Positions 31,486 to 42,560 of a stretch of DNA of 64,000 nucleotides are shown here, one piece after another (position 1 is the first letter of the stretch; each line of letters starts with the position of its first letter). A program made the position numbers and the translations under genes. The stretch lies in assembly GCA_964017065.1 (NCBI GenBank), contig OZ024789.1, positions 8,188,191 through 8,252,190 on the forward strand. Direction: 5' to 3'. A model generated the notes under the pieces. It searched no databases and was not told the origin of the DNA. It saw only the letters and a program-made list of their open reading frames with translations. This stretch comes from Haliclona indistincta. Its lineage: Eukaryota; Porifera; Demospongiae; Haplosclerida; Chalinidae.

Positions 31486-34287
31486 CTCTCCTTAGCTCAG
31501 ACCAATGTCTATTGAGAAGGAGGTGTTCCCTAATATGGCTAAAGACAGTGAACTTTTTGCATTTGACTTAGAAGGTCTGGCTCCATTTCATTGTAGCTCT
31601 CACATGATGCTCTTCTTGTCGTAGGGTTCTGGATGGATATTGGTCAACCCAAGGATTTTATCACAGGTACAGCGTTGTATCTTAGTCACCTCAAGACCAG
31701 TGTCCCTACTGCTCTCACTACGGGTGACAATTTTGTCGGACCTGTTCTAGTGGTAAGAGAGACCACACCTACCAACCATAGTGTACCATTATAATTAGGA
31801 ATGCACATCCCTATGTAGGGATGAACGGAAAACAAGATGGCAGCTACAATACAATGTATTAGCATTCAAACGCTCGCCTGGTGGTGAATTTTGTACGTCC
31901 AAAGACACTTAGATCTGCTCTCTGGTGTTACCCCATCTTTACAGTAGAAATGAGATTGCTAGATATTGTTACTATAGTGACGAGCCTGGAAACGGTGAAA
32001 ATCGAGTTTCGTCATCTTCGTTTTTTTCTAAAGCATTCATGGCCTATAGCCAGTAGAGCAGACACTGATGTAGGGATGCATGGTTTATTATCCAGTCAAT
32101 CGTGTTACCATTCCGTGCTAATTCCTTGTTGGTTCGCATTATGGACCAGTGGCAGATTTTTTCATCCTACATCTTCTCAATTTTCTTTGTACCAGAATTT
32201 GGCTCAAAATTTTTGTCCTGATTACATTTTCATAGCTAAGACTTAGAGTTGTTCTTGAAATATTATTACACATGCCTCAAGGGCATCCATTTAAAAGCAT
32301 ATTATGTGAAATAGTACACTTTTCAGTAATTTCATAAAATTAATTGCAATAATTTATGTCATAAGCATAAGATTCAATCCAAATTTCTCTTTGTGTTGGT
32401 TTGTATATTTCATGTTTAGAATAGTGAAGACTTTCTCTAATTCTTATTTGCCTTTATCTCTGTCAGTGATGTTGTGTATTAGGAATTGCCGTATGAGAGT
32501 AGTCAGCTATTTTATAGCAGCTCTTGATTACTAACAAAGCCATCTGAGACAGATCAATCTTGTGTATTTATGTATTCTCTGCATAATAGGACTAGTGTGC
32601 CGTAAATATTGATAATAATTCTTTACTGCAGCATGAGAGTGCTAAGATTGGTAAAGGGTGTCGTATTGGTCCTAGTGTGGTCATTGGTCCAGACGCTGTG
32701 ATCGAGGACGGTGAGTTAGGCATGTACACATGAAAAACATTCAACTACAGTTCTAATGAACACATACCCTGGACACACTGTATGTAGCAACGGCAACAGT
32801 AATATCTAAATGCAGAGGCATGATCGCTCAAGGTTATGATTATATTTTGCGGTCTTCCCTATACTACAAATCATTGCCGAGCAGCAATGCAGAGAATTTT
32901 GTACTTACTTACAAAATAAAATCTCCACTAGCTGTAATGGATTCTAGACTTGTTTGTGCTTTATTACGAATAAGAATCTTTGTGATAAGTCACTACGTTA
33001 TAGAGGCTCTTTCTATCTTTGTTGTTATAGGTGTTTGTATGTCTAAGACCACAGTACTAAGAGGTGCTAAGGTCCAGTCACATGCCTGGGTGCAGTCGGC
33101 GATCATTGGCTGGAAATCTACCGTTGGAAAATGGGTCAGTCAAAGCCATATTATGTACATACATGTAGTAATCTAGCGTCAGAGGTTAAATGTAGCTATA
33201 GGCTCTCATTGTAAAAATAAAGCACCAAGGGTGCAGATGCCTCGGTGGAATGCCACTATTTCACATACACAGTAAACTGCAGCTATTATACCTTTCTGTA
33301 CAGCAATCACAATGCAGAAGCCAATCAGTGCTGACCAATAATTCAACTGGGTGTGTCTATAATGTTCAGTTCAAGTGCAGGGCACAGCACACGAGCGATC
33401 GAGATAGCGTCCATAGCTTGCTTACACAATTTCTTTAGACATGTGCTGCTATTCTGTAGTGAAATTCTGACCTATCAGCTTCTAGGCAGTCAACTGTGGG
33501 TAGTTTTATCTACGGAAAACTCTAGATCGCCAGCAACGGCAATCGATTGCGAGGTAAGCAAATTACGCCATAACTCGAAAACGAAGCTTTATATACAAGT
33601 CTGCCACGCTGTTCACAAACTTACTGGCTGCAAGGCAGCCAATTGTAGACAATTTTGTCTCCAGAGAAGTCTAAAACACTACCAACAGCCATCCAAGTGT
33701 GCAATTCACACGGTAACTTACACACTAACCTTTAAATCAAACTTCTTAAAATTCAAATCCGAGCAAGTATCGATTTCTACCCGTGTTGCTTGTTTCAGCG
33801 ATTAGTTTTCAGTGAGCTATGAGAAATCGTTGCGACAGACTGACTGACAGAATGAATGACGACATTTATGCCTCGTGGCTCTGCCCACCGAGGCATAACT
33901 AGTGTTTTGTGAGATTCTTGTAAGAATTTACGTACAATGGAACTGTGTGGGTGAAAAAGGTTAGGTCAAGTAAACAAAATAATATTAATGAAGGCTAGAT
34001 GCCGGTTCCGAGAAAACTTGTTAACCGGCTAATATTCTGATAGAGGCATCTTACATTGTAGGCAGATTGTGCATGTGTGTTTCGTGCATGGATTACATTC
34101 TTTTGTCACGTACTGTATGATTCTCTCACTCACTCTTCCTCTCTTTCTCTCTCAGGTGAGAATGGAGAATGTAGCTGTGCTCGGAGAAGATGTTTTGATT
34201 CAGGACGAGCTGTATATTAATGGTGCTCGAATACTACCAAACAAAGTGATTGGTGGATCGATACCTGAACCTCAGATCATCATGTGA
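24409..34287 (+). CDS. GMPPB: Mannose-1-phosphate guanylyltransferase beta (GDP-mannose pyrophosphorylase B; 10 exons, 359 aa)
   Basis: Exons: 24409-24537, 24604-24684, 24762-24810, 25075-25217, 31041-31196, 31496-31574, 31625-31752, 32632-32710, 33031-33134, 34156-34287. The enzyme makes GDP-mannose from mannose-1-phosphate and GTP in the cytosol, supplying N-glycans, O-mannose and GPI anchors. The N-terminus [18 protein letters not shown] carries the nucleotidyltransferase signature [11 protein letters not shown]. Further family blocks are [46 protein letters not shown] and [12 protein letters not shown]. Exons 8-10 encode the left-handed beta-helix hexapeptide repeats and the C-terminus PEPQIIM. 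Length equals animal GMPPB (360 aa), and the 5' extension of the frame to 24322 is not needed. Intron 4 is 5.8 kb; the others are 0.05-1 kb. Confidence 0.95.
25218..28529 (+). other. 5' part of GMPPB intron 4
   Basis: About 3.3 kb of AT-rich sequence with no recognisable gene, RNA or repeat family. Open frames of 73-111 codons occur on both strands but show no motifs and are consistent with chance. Confidence 0.5.
28530..29588. repeat. C-rich 22-bp minisatellite in GMPPB intron 4
   Basis: Roughly 48 copies of CTCCGCCCCTGTCCCCCTAT(AT) with CTCTGCCCC, CTTCATCT and CTACATCT variants. Larger blocks are duplicated. The complementary strand has G4-G5 runs at regular spacing. Two overlapping open frames of over 360 codons are artefacts of the repeat. 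Confidence 0.95.
29900..30390 (-). pseudogene. Ankyrin-repeat coding relic
   Basis: On the minus strand a frame from about 30156 down to a stop near 29905 encodes two ankyrin-like repeats: [18 protein letters not shown] and [18 protein letters not shown], each with the TPLHxA core. A second, more decayed copy of the later part (ending in a CTACTGGTAAATTCAACC-like stretch) lies at about 30235-30390. No start codon or exon context is visible. It sits antisense inside GMPPB intron 4, so I read it as a broken fragment of a larger ankyrin gene. Confidence 0.6.
30391..31040 (+). other. 3' part of GMPPB intron 4
   Basis: Unique sequence with no recognised feature up to the exon 5 acceptor. Confidence 0.5.
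31332..31494. repeat. CT microsatellite abutting GMPPB exon 6
   Basis: CT-rich sequence including a pure (CT)n run of about 60 bp, ending in the TTAG acceptor at 31492-31495. Confidence 0.9.
31753..32631 (+). other. GMPPB intron 7
   Basis: An 879-bp AT-rich intron. A 121-codon open frame at 31881-32246 has no recognisable motif; nothing else was seen. Confidence 0.5.
33222..33898 (-). mobile_element. Helentron/HINE-like element, copy 2
   Basis: About 677 bp in GMPPB intron 9, inverted relative to copy 1. On the minus strand it starts TTATGCCTCGGTGGGC and ends with GCACCCTTGGTGC; the terminal CTAG is not conserved. Internal blocks (CTTCTAGGCAGTCAACTGTG, GATCGCCAGCAAC) match the other copies. 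Confidence 0.6.
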
Positions 34288-34390
34288 CACCATTAGCTTT
34301 TAGCTTTTTATCACTAGTAACTAAAGTACTGTCTATTCCTAATGGTCATAATAATAAGTTTGAAGTAACCATACAATCATCTTCACTGCT

Positions 34391-37085
34391 TAGTAAGTTA
34401 TTTCGCTCGTGGGAGAGAATGGAAAGTGAGTGCAAGCTTGAAGAATTGAACCCAAGCTCAAAGACTAAGTGTAAAAGTGATGTTCATCTCCATCGTAACT
34501 CTGTAAATTTACTGTGCGAGGTACTGATAGGTTTGTATCCAAATGATCAAAGTTGACAGGAAAGGTTGGTTCCCTTATAGTTATTGAAGCTTTATCGTGT
34601 AAACAAAGATGTTGTCAATTTCTCTAGCCTTCACTGTCTCTAATGTAAGATTACTGTCACTTAGTCAGCTGTGCTTAAGTCTTTTTTGAGAGAAAACTTG
34701 TCGATGCAATCAGGTGCAATAAAAGATAACATTTCCTCGAAGAAACTTGCTATCTGACACAGCAGTGAGTATCTGGTAAGTCTTAAAAAGGATATCCTGT
34801 CCAGTGCAAGATTGAAAAGCTCTGTTTGTGTTCCAATTTGAACCAGGATCAGACCATTCAAACGCACGTGGTCTATTGACAATATTCCACTCTTGACTGA
34901 CTTTCCCAGTTTGTGTCTCAACTGCTGTTATTTCATTATAAGCTGGTTCTTGCATAACAAGCTATACAGCTTGCAAGCATCTTCATCGGTTGGTTTGATG
35001 TTCAATAGTTAAAGCTGAAAAGTAACACTCGTGATCATGGAAGAGGGAGTGAAGAAGAGTATGTCCTCAGAAGCTGCAATCCAAAGCCAATGTGTAAAAG
35101 CAACATGTTCATTTCCTAAGTCTGTAAATTTTATCTATTTTTGAGATCAAAGTTGACATGATGCTTGATTTATTAACATGTTAGTAAGTTATGTCACTCA
35201 TGGGAGGAATGGAAAGTGAGTGCAAGCTTGAAGAATTGAATCCAAGCTCAAAGACTAAGTGTAAAAGTGATGTTCATTTCCATCGTAACTCTGTAAATTT
35301 ACTGTGCGAGGTACTGATAGGTTTGTATCCAAATGATCAAAGTTGACAGGAAAGGTTGGTTCCCTTATAGCTATTGAAGCTTTATCGTGTAAACAAAGAT
35401 GTTGTCAATTTCTCTAGTCTTCACTGTCTCTAATGTAAGATTACTGTCACTTAGTCAGCTGTACTTAAGTCATTTTTGAGAGAAAACTGTTGATGCAATC
35501 AGGTGCAATAAAAGTTAACATTTCCTCGAGGAAACTTGCCATCTGACATAGCAGTGAGTATCTGGTAAGTCTTGAAAAAGGGATATCCTGTCCAGTGCAA
35601 GATTGAAAAGCTCTGTTTGTGTTCCAATTTGAACCAGGATCAGACCATTCAAACGCACGTGGTCTATTATATATTTATAATATTCCACTCTTGACTGACT
35701 TTCCCAGTTTGTGTCTCAACTGCTATTATGTCATTATAAGCTGGTTCTTGCATAAACAAGCTATAAAGCATGCAAGCATCTTCATCAGTTGGTATGATGT
35801 TCAATAGTTAAACCTGAAAGTAACACTCGTGGTCATGGAAGAGGGAGTATGTCCTCAGAAGCTGCAATCCAAAGCCAATGTGTAAAAGCAACATGTTCAT
35901 TTTCATCCTAATTCTGTAAATTTTATAAAGCTTTCTATTTTTGAGATCAAAGTTGACATGATGCTTGATTTATTAAAGCAATATTGTGTAAACAAAGATA
36001 TTGACAGTTAGACTATCAATTATAGTTGAATCAAGGTATATAGGTGCATACATGCATGTTAGTAAGTTACGTCACTCATGGGAGGGAATGGAGAATGGAG
36101 TGCAAGCTTGAAGAATTGAACCCAAGCTCAAAGACTAAGTGTAAAAGTGATGTTCATCTCCATCGTAACTCTGTAAATTTACTGTGCGAGGTACTGATAG
36201 GTTTGTATCCAAATGATCAAAGTTGACAGGAAAGGTTGGTTCCCTTATAGTTGTTAAAGCTTTATCGTGTAAACAAAGATGTTGTCAATTTCTCTAGCCT
36301 TCACTGTATCTAATGTAAGATTACTGTTACATAGTCAGCTGTGCTCAGGTCATTTTTTAAGAGAAAGCTGATGGTTCAATCATGAATTATAGAATAACAT
36401 TTCCCCAAGGAACCTTACCATCTAACATAGCTCTGGTAAGTCTTGAAGAAAGGGATATAACTAAGTCACTATTACTGCACATGTTCTCACAAAATTTTAA
36501 CTCGCTACATGTATGTGAAAGTCATAGTGAAAGCACCTTAAATTTTGTAGTGAGCTGAGTTGGAGCTGGACTGTCTGTATGAGTTCAGACAGTGCAAGAT
36601 TATAAAGCTCTGTTTGTGTTCCTATTTGGAACTGGATCACACCATTCAAACGCACGTGGTCTATTATTTTTACATGTATAATCTTCCACTCTGGACTGGC
36701 TTTCTCAGTTTGTGTCTCAACTGGTATTATGTCATTATAAGCTGGTTATTGCATAACAAGCTATAAAGCATGCAAGCATCTTCATCGGTTGGTTGATGTT
36801 CAATAGTTAAGTATATTGCTGTTGTAAAATAACACTCGTGATCATGGAAGAGTGAGTGAAGAGGAGTATGTCCTCAGAAGCTACAATTCAAAGCCTATGT
36901 GTAAAGTGATATGTTTATTTTCATCCCAATTCTGTAAATTTTATTTTTGAGATCAAAGTTGACATGAAGCTTGATTTATTAAAGCATTATTGTGTAAACA
37001 AAGATATTAACAGCTAGATAAGTGTCTTCCCTAGTTCAATAGTTGAATCTAGGTATTATAGGTGCATGCATGTTCGTGTCACACT
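34391..37085 (-). pseudogene. Three tandem copies of receptor 3'-flank units with decayed coding ends
   Basis: Units starting near 34391, 35185 and 36058 share AAGCTTGAAGAATTGAAYCC, GTGCGAGGTACTGATAGG and ATGATCAAAGTTGACAGG. Each also holds a remnant of the receptor C-terminus, read on the minus strand (for example about 35515-35570, ILTAMSDGKFPRG, matching intact ILSAMFDKKFPQA). The same unit lies downstream of the intact receptors at 45797 and 49585. I therefore read this stretch as remains of up to three deleted receptor copies. No intact frame remains. Confidence 0.6.
36975..36980 (-). terminator. Polyadenylation signal of receptor R1
   Basis: AATAAA on the minus strand, about 148 bp after the R1 stop. 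R3 and R4 have the same signal at nearly the same distance, in a conserved context (GCTTTAATAAATCAAG). Confidence 0.5.
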
Positions 37086-37127
37086 GTCTTTACTATAACT
37101 ATTGTAGTTTTAGTTACATTAGTCATC

Positions 37128-39404
37128 TCATAAGAAAACAGTTCGTGCTATAGACGTCAGTATTTTCTCAAGGAATGCTTGTGCTTGAGGAAACTTTTTA
37201 TCGAACATAGCAGAGAGTATTTTGGGAAAGAAGAGGATCAACTGACAAGCTGTGACAAAGATGAGAAGCAGAGTCACCATTACTGCACTTGCTATTGATT
37301 CCTGCTCTCTCATTTGGAAGATGATGACAATGGAAATGGCGAGACAAATAAGAATCTCTATAACTGCCAGCATTAAATATACTTGACCAGTACTGTTGAA
37401 GTTCTTGATTTTTACCTTACGGATACGAATACCCATATAAAACACGAATACAAGAAGCACAGTAGTGTATATAGCTGTAACAATTAAGAAAGAATTGTTG
37501 CTGGTTGTTTCAATTCTAGTGTGGATCTCAATCAATGGAAGATCACCTCTGAAGAAATTATAGTGGTAAGAAAAGTGAGTAGGTGGCTTCAGACCAAGTA
37601 GAACAGCAAGACATATGTTAGGAATAATCGATAGTGAGAGAACTATTGAAATGAGTGGTAGATTGTTCCACTGTTTACCGAGATCTTTGTTCCAGTATGA
37701 GACAATACGATAGACTCGTAATAGTTTGATGAATAGAGTGATGAGTATTAGATTGATCCCATTTATGATGAATATGAAATTAGCAATTGCCATTGCAGTA
37801 AATGTTTCACGTGAGAGAACAAAGCTACCTAATGTGTTGAGTTGAATAGCAGCAGCACAAAACAGGTAGCATCCAGCAAACATGAGCAGGCTGAGGATCG
37901 GACTGGTGGCCTTGATAACCTTATGACGTCTGTAGCAGAGGTAAAGGATGAGTTGTATTGTAGTGAAGATGATGACACCACCAGTGAGAATGTACAGCAC
38001 AATGGCCACAGGGAGAGGGACGAGAATGTACTCATACACTCGAGGTACTGTGTCACTTGGAAGATCACTAGAGTTAATATCGAGACGAAAGTCCAGTGAA
38101 TTAAAGGAATAGTATATTCCAATTCGTTTGTAATCAGCATTGGCCGATATCCAGTATACGAATATTGAATTTGATACACTACGATACTGATTGAACTCAA
38201 TCCAGCCACTAGCTCCTTGAAACTTCAGATTCATCAAATTCTTTTCAATCACAGCAGTAATCTCAGGCTGTCCAATAGTGTAGTTATCAATGGAGAGGTT
38301 TCTGTTCTTTAGTTCTGAGAGAGAATTGTTCAAAGCCAGTGCTATAGCCCATACTTGATCATAGTTATGTGTCTCCAATATGATCGACTCAGAACTGATA
38401 TTCTGTATCAGTTTCTTATACATGGTGAGGTACTTCATTCGGTATTCAAAAATACTTTTGTTTGAAACAAGGTAAGTGTTTTGATTTAAAATATTTCCTT
38501 CAGAATAGAGAAAAAGGTGCCCGCGAGCACTTTTAAAGAATAATGTAACATCTGTGTATTCTAATTTAAGCCATTTTGGATTTGTTCCAACATGTATCCA
38601 TGTGTAGTGTGGGTAGATCAGTCCATGACGATAAGTGTATGATAGTAAAGCTTTCGATCGTCGTAAATCAAGGAGCTTAATAAGTACACCTGTTTCTGTA
38701 GACTTGATGCTTGAAATCACTGCATCTAGATAATATGCTTTAGTTCCTCTTATTCCCAAGCTGAATGCTACCGACTTGTTGCCTGATTGTTTGATTCTCT
38801 GTTCTATATCTTTAGCAAGCTCTGAGTACAATGATGAGTCCACACTGTAGACTATACCTACTCTTGTCCAGTTGAACTGATCCATTGTGGCTAGTACTGT
38901 GTCAGAGTAGACAGTGGCTGCTCCTCTAAACCGCCACAAGTGTGGAAAATGTTTAAAATGTGTTTCAAATATCGGAGATGAAGCTCTAGACATTTGTATG
39001 AGGTCAAACCCTCGATGACCAGCCACAGGAGACAATATTGCAGTGTGCGATGAACAGACTAGTCCCATGACTGCAACAACAGGACGGCATGGTGGACTCA
39101 CTGTGTGTTTGACCAGCTTATTCAGACCAATACCTGCTTCAGATGATGAGCAAACTTCAATAGTATCTCTGATCAGCTCAATATGATAGCCAGGAAGGAT
39201 GTCACTGCGATTGTTGATCTCCTCTTGTGCTATAGTGGCTGCTAAAAAATTACGCTCAACAGGCTCCTGCCCATACATAGGCATCAATACTAGCAGGTAC
39301 AGTGGTTTAGTGTCTCCATTAGTAGTAGAGTTGGGACAACTGGTGGGAGCTCCAAGCTGAACATTAGCTGCAAGAAAGATGAGCAGTAGTAGAAGTAGTG
39401 ACAT
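37128..39404 (-). CDS. GABA-B-like class C GPCR, R1 (758 aa, intronless)
   Basis: Signal peptide MSLLLLLLIFLAANV, then a Venus-flytrap ligand domain (about 35-450; markers CSSSEAGIGLNKLV, SPPCRPVVAVMG, FPHLWRF, NWTRVGIVY, ASGWIEFNQYR) with about ten N-glycosylation sequons. Seven TM segments follow directly (about 462-488, 502-522, 536-560, 582-604, 638-661, 674-697, 705-728). The absence of a cysteine-rich linker separates it from mGluR/CaSR, and YRRHKVIKATSP, KLLRVYRI and RKVKIKNFN fit GABA-B-type loops. The C-tail is only about 30 residues, without the GABBR coiled coil. The frame extends to an ATG at 39434, but that lies closer to the TATA-like box than a start site allows; ATG 39404 matches all paralogs. 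The ligand is unknown. Confidence 0.88.
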   Translation of the reverse strand: MSLLLLLLIFLAANVQLGAPTSCPNSTTNGDTKPLYLLVLMPMYGQEPVERNFLAATIAQEEINNRSDILPGYHIELIRDTIEVCSSSEAGIGLNKLVKHTVSPPCRPVVAVMGLVCSSHTAILSPVAGHRGFDLIQMSRASSPIFETHFKHFPHLWRFRGAATVYSDTVLATMDQFNWTRVGIVYSVDSSLYSELAKDIEQRIKQSGNKSVAFSLGIRGTKAYYLDAVISSIKSTETGVLIKLLDLRRSKALLSYTYRHGLIYPHYTWIHVGTNPKWLKLEYTDVTLFFKSARGHLFLYSEGNILNQNTYLVSNKSIFEYRMKYLTMYKKLIQNISSESIILETHNYDQVWAIALALNNSLSELKNRNLSIDNYTIGQPEITAVIEKNLMNLKFQGASGWIEFNQYRSVSNSIFVYWISANADYKRIGIYYSFNSLDFRLDINSSDLPSDTVPRVYEYILVPLPVAIVLYILTGGVIIFTTIQLILYLCYRRHKVIKATSPILSLLMFAGCYLFCAAAIQLNTLGSFVLSRETFTAMAIANFIFIINGINLILITLFIKLLRVYRIVSYWNKDLGKQWNNLPLISIVLSLSIIPNICLAVLLGLKPPTHFSYHYNFFRGDLPLIEIHTRIETTSNNSFLIVTAIYTTVLLVFVFYMGIRIRKVKIKNFNSTGQVYLMLAVIEILICLAISIVIIFQMREQESIASAVMVTLLLIFVTACQLILFFPKILSAMFDKKFPQAQAFLEKILTSIARTVFL

Positions 39405-39442
39405 CTTGATCCAAACATCACAAAATGATACCATGGCTCTTT

Positions 39443-39449
39443 ATTTATA
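39443..39449 (-). promoter_or_regulatory. TATA-like box of R1
   Basis: TATAAAT on the minus strand, its 5' end 45 nt upstream of ATG 39404. R2, R4 and the broken R5 have TATAAAT at 45-47 nt from the corresponding ATG, supporting the shorter starts. Confidence 0.5.
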
Positions 39450-40046
39450 ATTTATTTTAATGACAAATTAATGCTACTTTGCGTAAATCGTCTCTTAGGA
39501 ATTATTAGATGTGTAAACAATTCGCAAAGGTATATTCAACACCACACTATGAACAAAATGAGATATCAATAGTGTGGTGCTGTATAGCTATAGATTATCT
39601 ATTTTGGCTGCCTCAATTCTTAGTGGAAAATTGTGATCCAGATATCGCACAGAAAATGAGCAAGTACCACAGTACTGTATGTTACTATTAGCAGCACAGT
39701 TACTCTCAGTTGTATGAAGTCTGCCCTATTGTATTATCTTCATAATAAGCTCAATTAGATGCTAGCCTTAAGTATCCAGGGGACTGTGTCCCCAGACACC
39801 CTTCGTTGATACATTTAACAGTGATGTGCACAATAAATTCTGGGTACGAACCTGTATAGCATCCATGCCTTTAATATTCAGTGACATTGAGAGAACATGA
39901 ATTTTTCGTTTCGCTGCTGTAAATTTTGCATGACATTAAAGTTCAATTCACATCATTAAAGGTTAAAACTATTACTTGATTGTGTAAACACTACTCATGC
40001 TAGATCAACAATGTTTTGTCTCACAATACTATATCGTAAATATTAT
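39450..40046. other. Intergenic flank type A (upstream of R1)
   Basis: About 600 bp nearly matching 51907-52544 upstream of R4, continuing without a break into the 3' end of the next receptor in both places. This marks one edge-to-edge segmental duplication. It is otherwise featureless. Confidence 0.7.
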
Positions 40047-42308
40047 TTAAGAGAAAACAACTCGTATGATGGTTTCAAACACCTTTGTGAAACAAGATGT
40101 TGCTTTGGGAAACTTTCCACCAAACATAGCAGTGAATATCTTTGGAAAGAAGAGGATCAACTGGAAAGCTGTGACAAAGATGAGGAATAGAGTCACCATT
40201 ACTGCACTTGCTATTGATTCCTGCTCTCTCACTAGGAAGATGATGACAATGGAAATTGCGAGCCATATAACAATTTCCATGACTGCCAGTAACAAGTAAA
40301 CTTGACCAAAACTGTTGAAGTACTTGATTTTTACCTTACGGATACGAATACCCATATAAAACACTAATGTAAGAAGCACAGTAGTGTATATAGCTGCAAC
40401 AATTAAGAAAGCACGATTGCTGGTTGGTTCAATTCTAGTGTGGACCTTAATCAATGGTAGATTGCCTCTGAAGAATTTATAGTAGTAAGAAGAGAGAGTA
40501 GGTGGCTTCAGAGCAAGAAAAACAGCAAGACATATGTTAGGAATAATCGATAGTGAGAGAACTGCTAGAAAGAGTGGAAGAGTATTCCACTGTTTACCGA
40601 GATCTTTGCTCCAGCATTTGAAAATACGATAGACTCGTAATAGCTTGATGAATAGAGTGATAAGCATTAGACTGATCCCGTTTATGATGAGTGCGAAATT
40701 AGCAATTGCCATTGCAGTAAATGTTTCAGGTGAGAGAACAAAGCTACCTAATGTATTGAGTTGAATAGCAGCAGCACAAAACAGGTAGCATCCAGCAAAC
40801 ATGAGCAGGCTGAGTAAGGGACTGGTGGCCTTGATAACCTTATGACGTCTGTAGCAGAGGTAAAGGATGAGTTGTATTGTAGTGAAGATGATGACACCAC
40901 CAGTGAGAATGTACAGCACAATGGCCACAGGGAGAGGGATGAGAATGTACTCATACACTCGAGGTACTGTGTCACTTGGAAGATCACTAAAGTTTATATC
41001 AAGATGAAAGTCCAGTGAATTAAAAGAATAGTATATTCCAATTCGTTTGTAATCAGTATTGGCCAATAAGTATACGAATATTGAATTTGATACACTGCGA
41101 TACTGATTGAACTCAATCCAGCCACTAGCTCCTTGAAATCTAAGATTCTTCAAATTCTTTTCAATCACAGCTGTGATCTCAGGTTGTCCAATAGTGTAGT
41201 TATCAATGGAGAGGTTTCTGTTCTTTAGTTCTGAGAGAGAATTGTTCAAAGCCAGTGCTATAGCCCATACTTGATCATAGTTATGTTTATCTATTATTAT
41301 TAACTCAGAACTGATATTCTGTATCTGTTTCTTATACATGGTCAGGTACTTCATTCGGTAGTCAAAAAAACTTATGTTTGAAACAAGATCAGCATGTTTA
41401 GCAACTTCCTTTTCTTGAAAAAGAAACAGATGTCCACGAGCACTTTTAAAGAATAATAGAACATCTTTGTATTCTAATTTAAGCCATTTTGGATTTGTTG
41501 TAACATGTATCGATGTGTAGTGTGGGTATATCAGTCCATGACGATAAGTATATGATATTAAAGCTTTTTCTTGGCTTAAATCAAGAATTGTAACCAGTAC
41601 ACCAGTTTCCTTAGACTTGATATTTGAAATCACTGTATCTAGATAATACGCTTTAGTTCCTCTTATTCCCAAACTGAATGCTACCGACTTGTTGCCTGAT
41701 TGTTTGATTTTTTGTTCTAAATCAATAGCAAGCTCTGAGTACAGTAAAGAACCAGTACCGTAGACTATACCTACTCTTGTCCAGTTGAACTGATCCATTA
41801 TGGCTAGCACTGAGTCAGAGTAGACAGTGGCTGCTCCTCTAAACCGCCACAAGTGAGGAAAATGTTTAATATGATTTTCAAATATTGGAGAAGACGCTCT
41901 GGACAATTGTATGAGATCATACCCTTCATGACCAGCCACAGGAGATATTATTGAAGTGTGTGATGCGCAAACCAACCCCATGACTGCAACAACAGGATGG
42001 CATGGTGGACTCACTGTGTGTTGAACCAGTTTACTCAGACCAATACCTGCTTCAGATGATGAGCATATTTCTATCGTATCTCCGATCAGCTCAAGATGAT
42101 AGCCAGGAAGGGTGTCACTGCGATTGTTGATCTCCTCTTGAGCAATAGTGGCTGCTAAAATCTTACGCTCAACAGATTCCTTGTTGTACACAGGCGACAA
42201 TACCAACAGGTACAATGGCTTGGTGTCTCCATTAGCCATATGGTTGGGACAATTAGTAGCAATTCCAACCTCTAATACGAGGAGAAGCAGTAGTGCCATA
42301 GGTGACAT
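40047..42308 (-). CDS. GABA-B-like class C GPCR, R2 (753 aa, intronless)
   Basis: Same plan as R1: signal peptide MSPMALLLLLVLEVG, Venus-flytrap domain, seven TM segments, short tail. It differs from R1 in the signal peptide, in the lower flytrap lobe (LFQEKEVAKHADLVSNISFF where R1 has the ILNQNTYLVSNKS segment) and in the tail (KATSCFTKVFETI). The frame has an upstream ATG at 42359, but that lies 5' of the TATA-like box at 42348-42354; ATG 42308 is 46 nt downstream of the box, as in paralogs. All extracellular sequons typical of the family remain, and no stop or frameshift is seen. Confidence 0.87.
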   Translation of the reverse strand: MSPMALLLLLVLEVGIATNCPNHMANGDTKPLYLLVLSPVYNKESVERKILAATIAQEEINNRSDTLPGYHLELIGDTIEICSSSEAGIGLSKLVQHTVSPPCHPVVAVMGLVCASHTSIISPVAGHEGYDLIQLSRASSPIFENHIKHFPHLWRFRGAATVYSDSVLAIMDQFNWTRVGIVYGTGSLLYSELAIDLEQKIKQSGNKSVAFSLGIRGTKAYYLDTVISNIKSKETGVLVTILDLSQEKALISYTYRHGLIYPHYTSIHVTTNPKWLKLEYKDVLLFFKSARGHLFLFQEKEVAKHADLVSNISFFDYRMKYLTMYKKQIQNISSELIIIDKHNYDQVWAIALALNNSLSELKNRNLSIDNYTIGQPEITAVIEKNLKNLRFQGASGWIEFNQYRSVSNSIFVYLLANTDYKRIGIYYSFNSLDFHLDINFSDLPSDTVPRVYEYILIPLPVAIVLYILTGGVIIFTTIQLILYLCYRRHKVIKATSPLLSLLMFAGCYLFCAAAIQLNTLGSFVLSPETFTAMAIANFALIINGISLMLITLFIKLLRVYRIFKCWSKDLGKQWNTLPLFLAVLSLSIIPNICLAVFLALKPPTLSSYYYKFFRGNLPLIKVHTRIEPTSNRAFLIVAAIYTTVLLTLVFYMGIRIRKVKIKYFNSFGQVYLLLAVMEIVIWLAISIVIIFLVREQESIASAVMVTLFLIFVTAFQLILFFPKIFTAMFGGKFPKATSCFTKVFETIIRVVFS

Positions 42309-42347
42309 TTTAATTCTGATCCAAATGATGCTTTGGAATAATTTTTT

Positions 42348-42354
42348 ATTTATA
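42348..42354 (-). promoter_or_regulatory. TATA-like box of R2
   Basis: TATAAAT, 5' end 46 nt from ATG 42308, same spacing as R1, R4 and R5. Confidence 0.5.
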
Positions 42355-42560
42355 ATCAATACAGTTCAAATTTTAAATTGCACCTTGGCAAGTGCAAATT
42401 GGACATAAAGAGTGTGTCCACATACATTATCACAGCATCAAGGTCTTGCATTGGAGGTGTGGCCCATGTGAGCACGAGTAAGCTGAGTATAAGGGCCTTT
42501 AATAACAGCTCTATATGTCTACGTATATCAATCATGACACTTAAATACAGGTATATAGTG
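42355..42560. promoter_or_regulatory. Conserved upstream flank type B
   Basis: About 200 bp containing AAGTGCAAATTGGACATAAA and TTGCATTGGAGGTGTGGC. It is repeated almost unchanged upstream of R3 (about 48140-48330), R5 (about 56840-56950) and the R6 fragment (about 58380-58570). R1 and R4 have a different flank (type A). Conservation may reflect recent duplication, a promoter role, or both. Confidence 0.5.

Noticed and set aside
37842..38099. 85-codon antisense frame repeated in every receptor (also 46511, 50299, 55305, 61486)
   Set aside because: It is conserved only because the sense TM1-TM2 coding block is nearly identical among paralogs; no start context or independent signal.
37829..38209. 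Alternate-frame minus-strand ORFs of 75-126 codons inside each receptor
   Set aside because: Shadows of the receptor coding frame, present at the same place in all copies.
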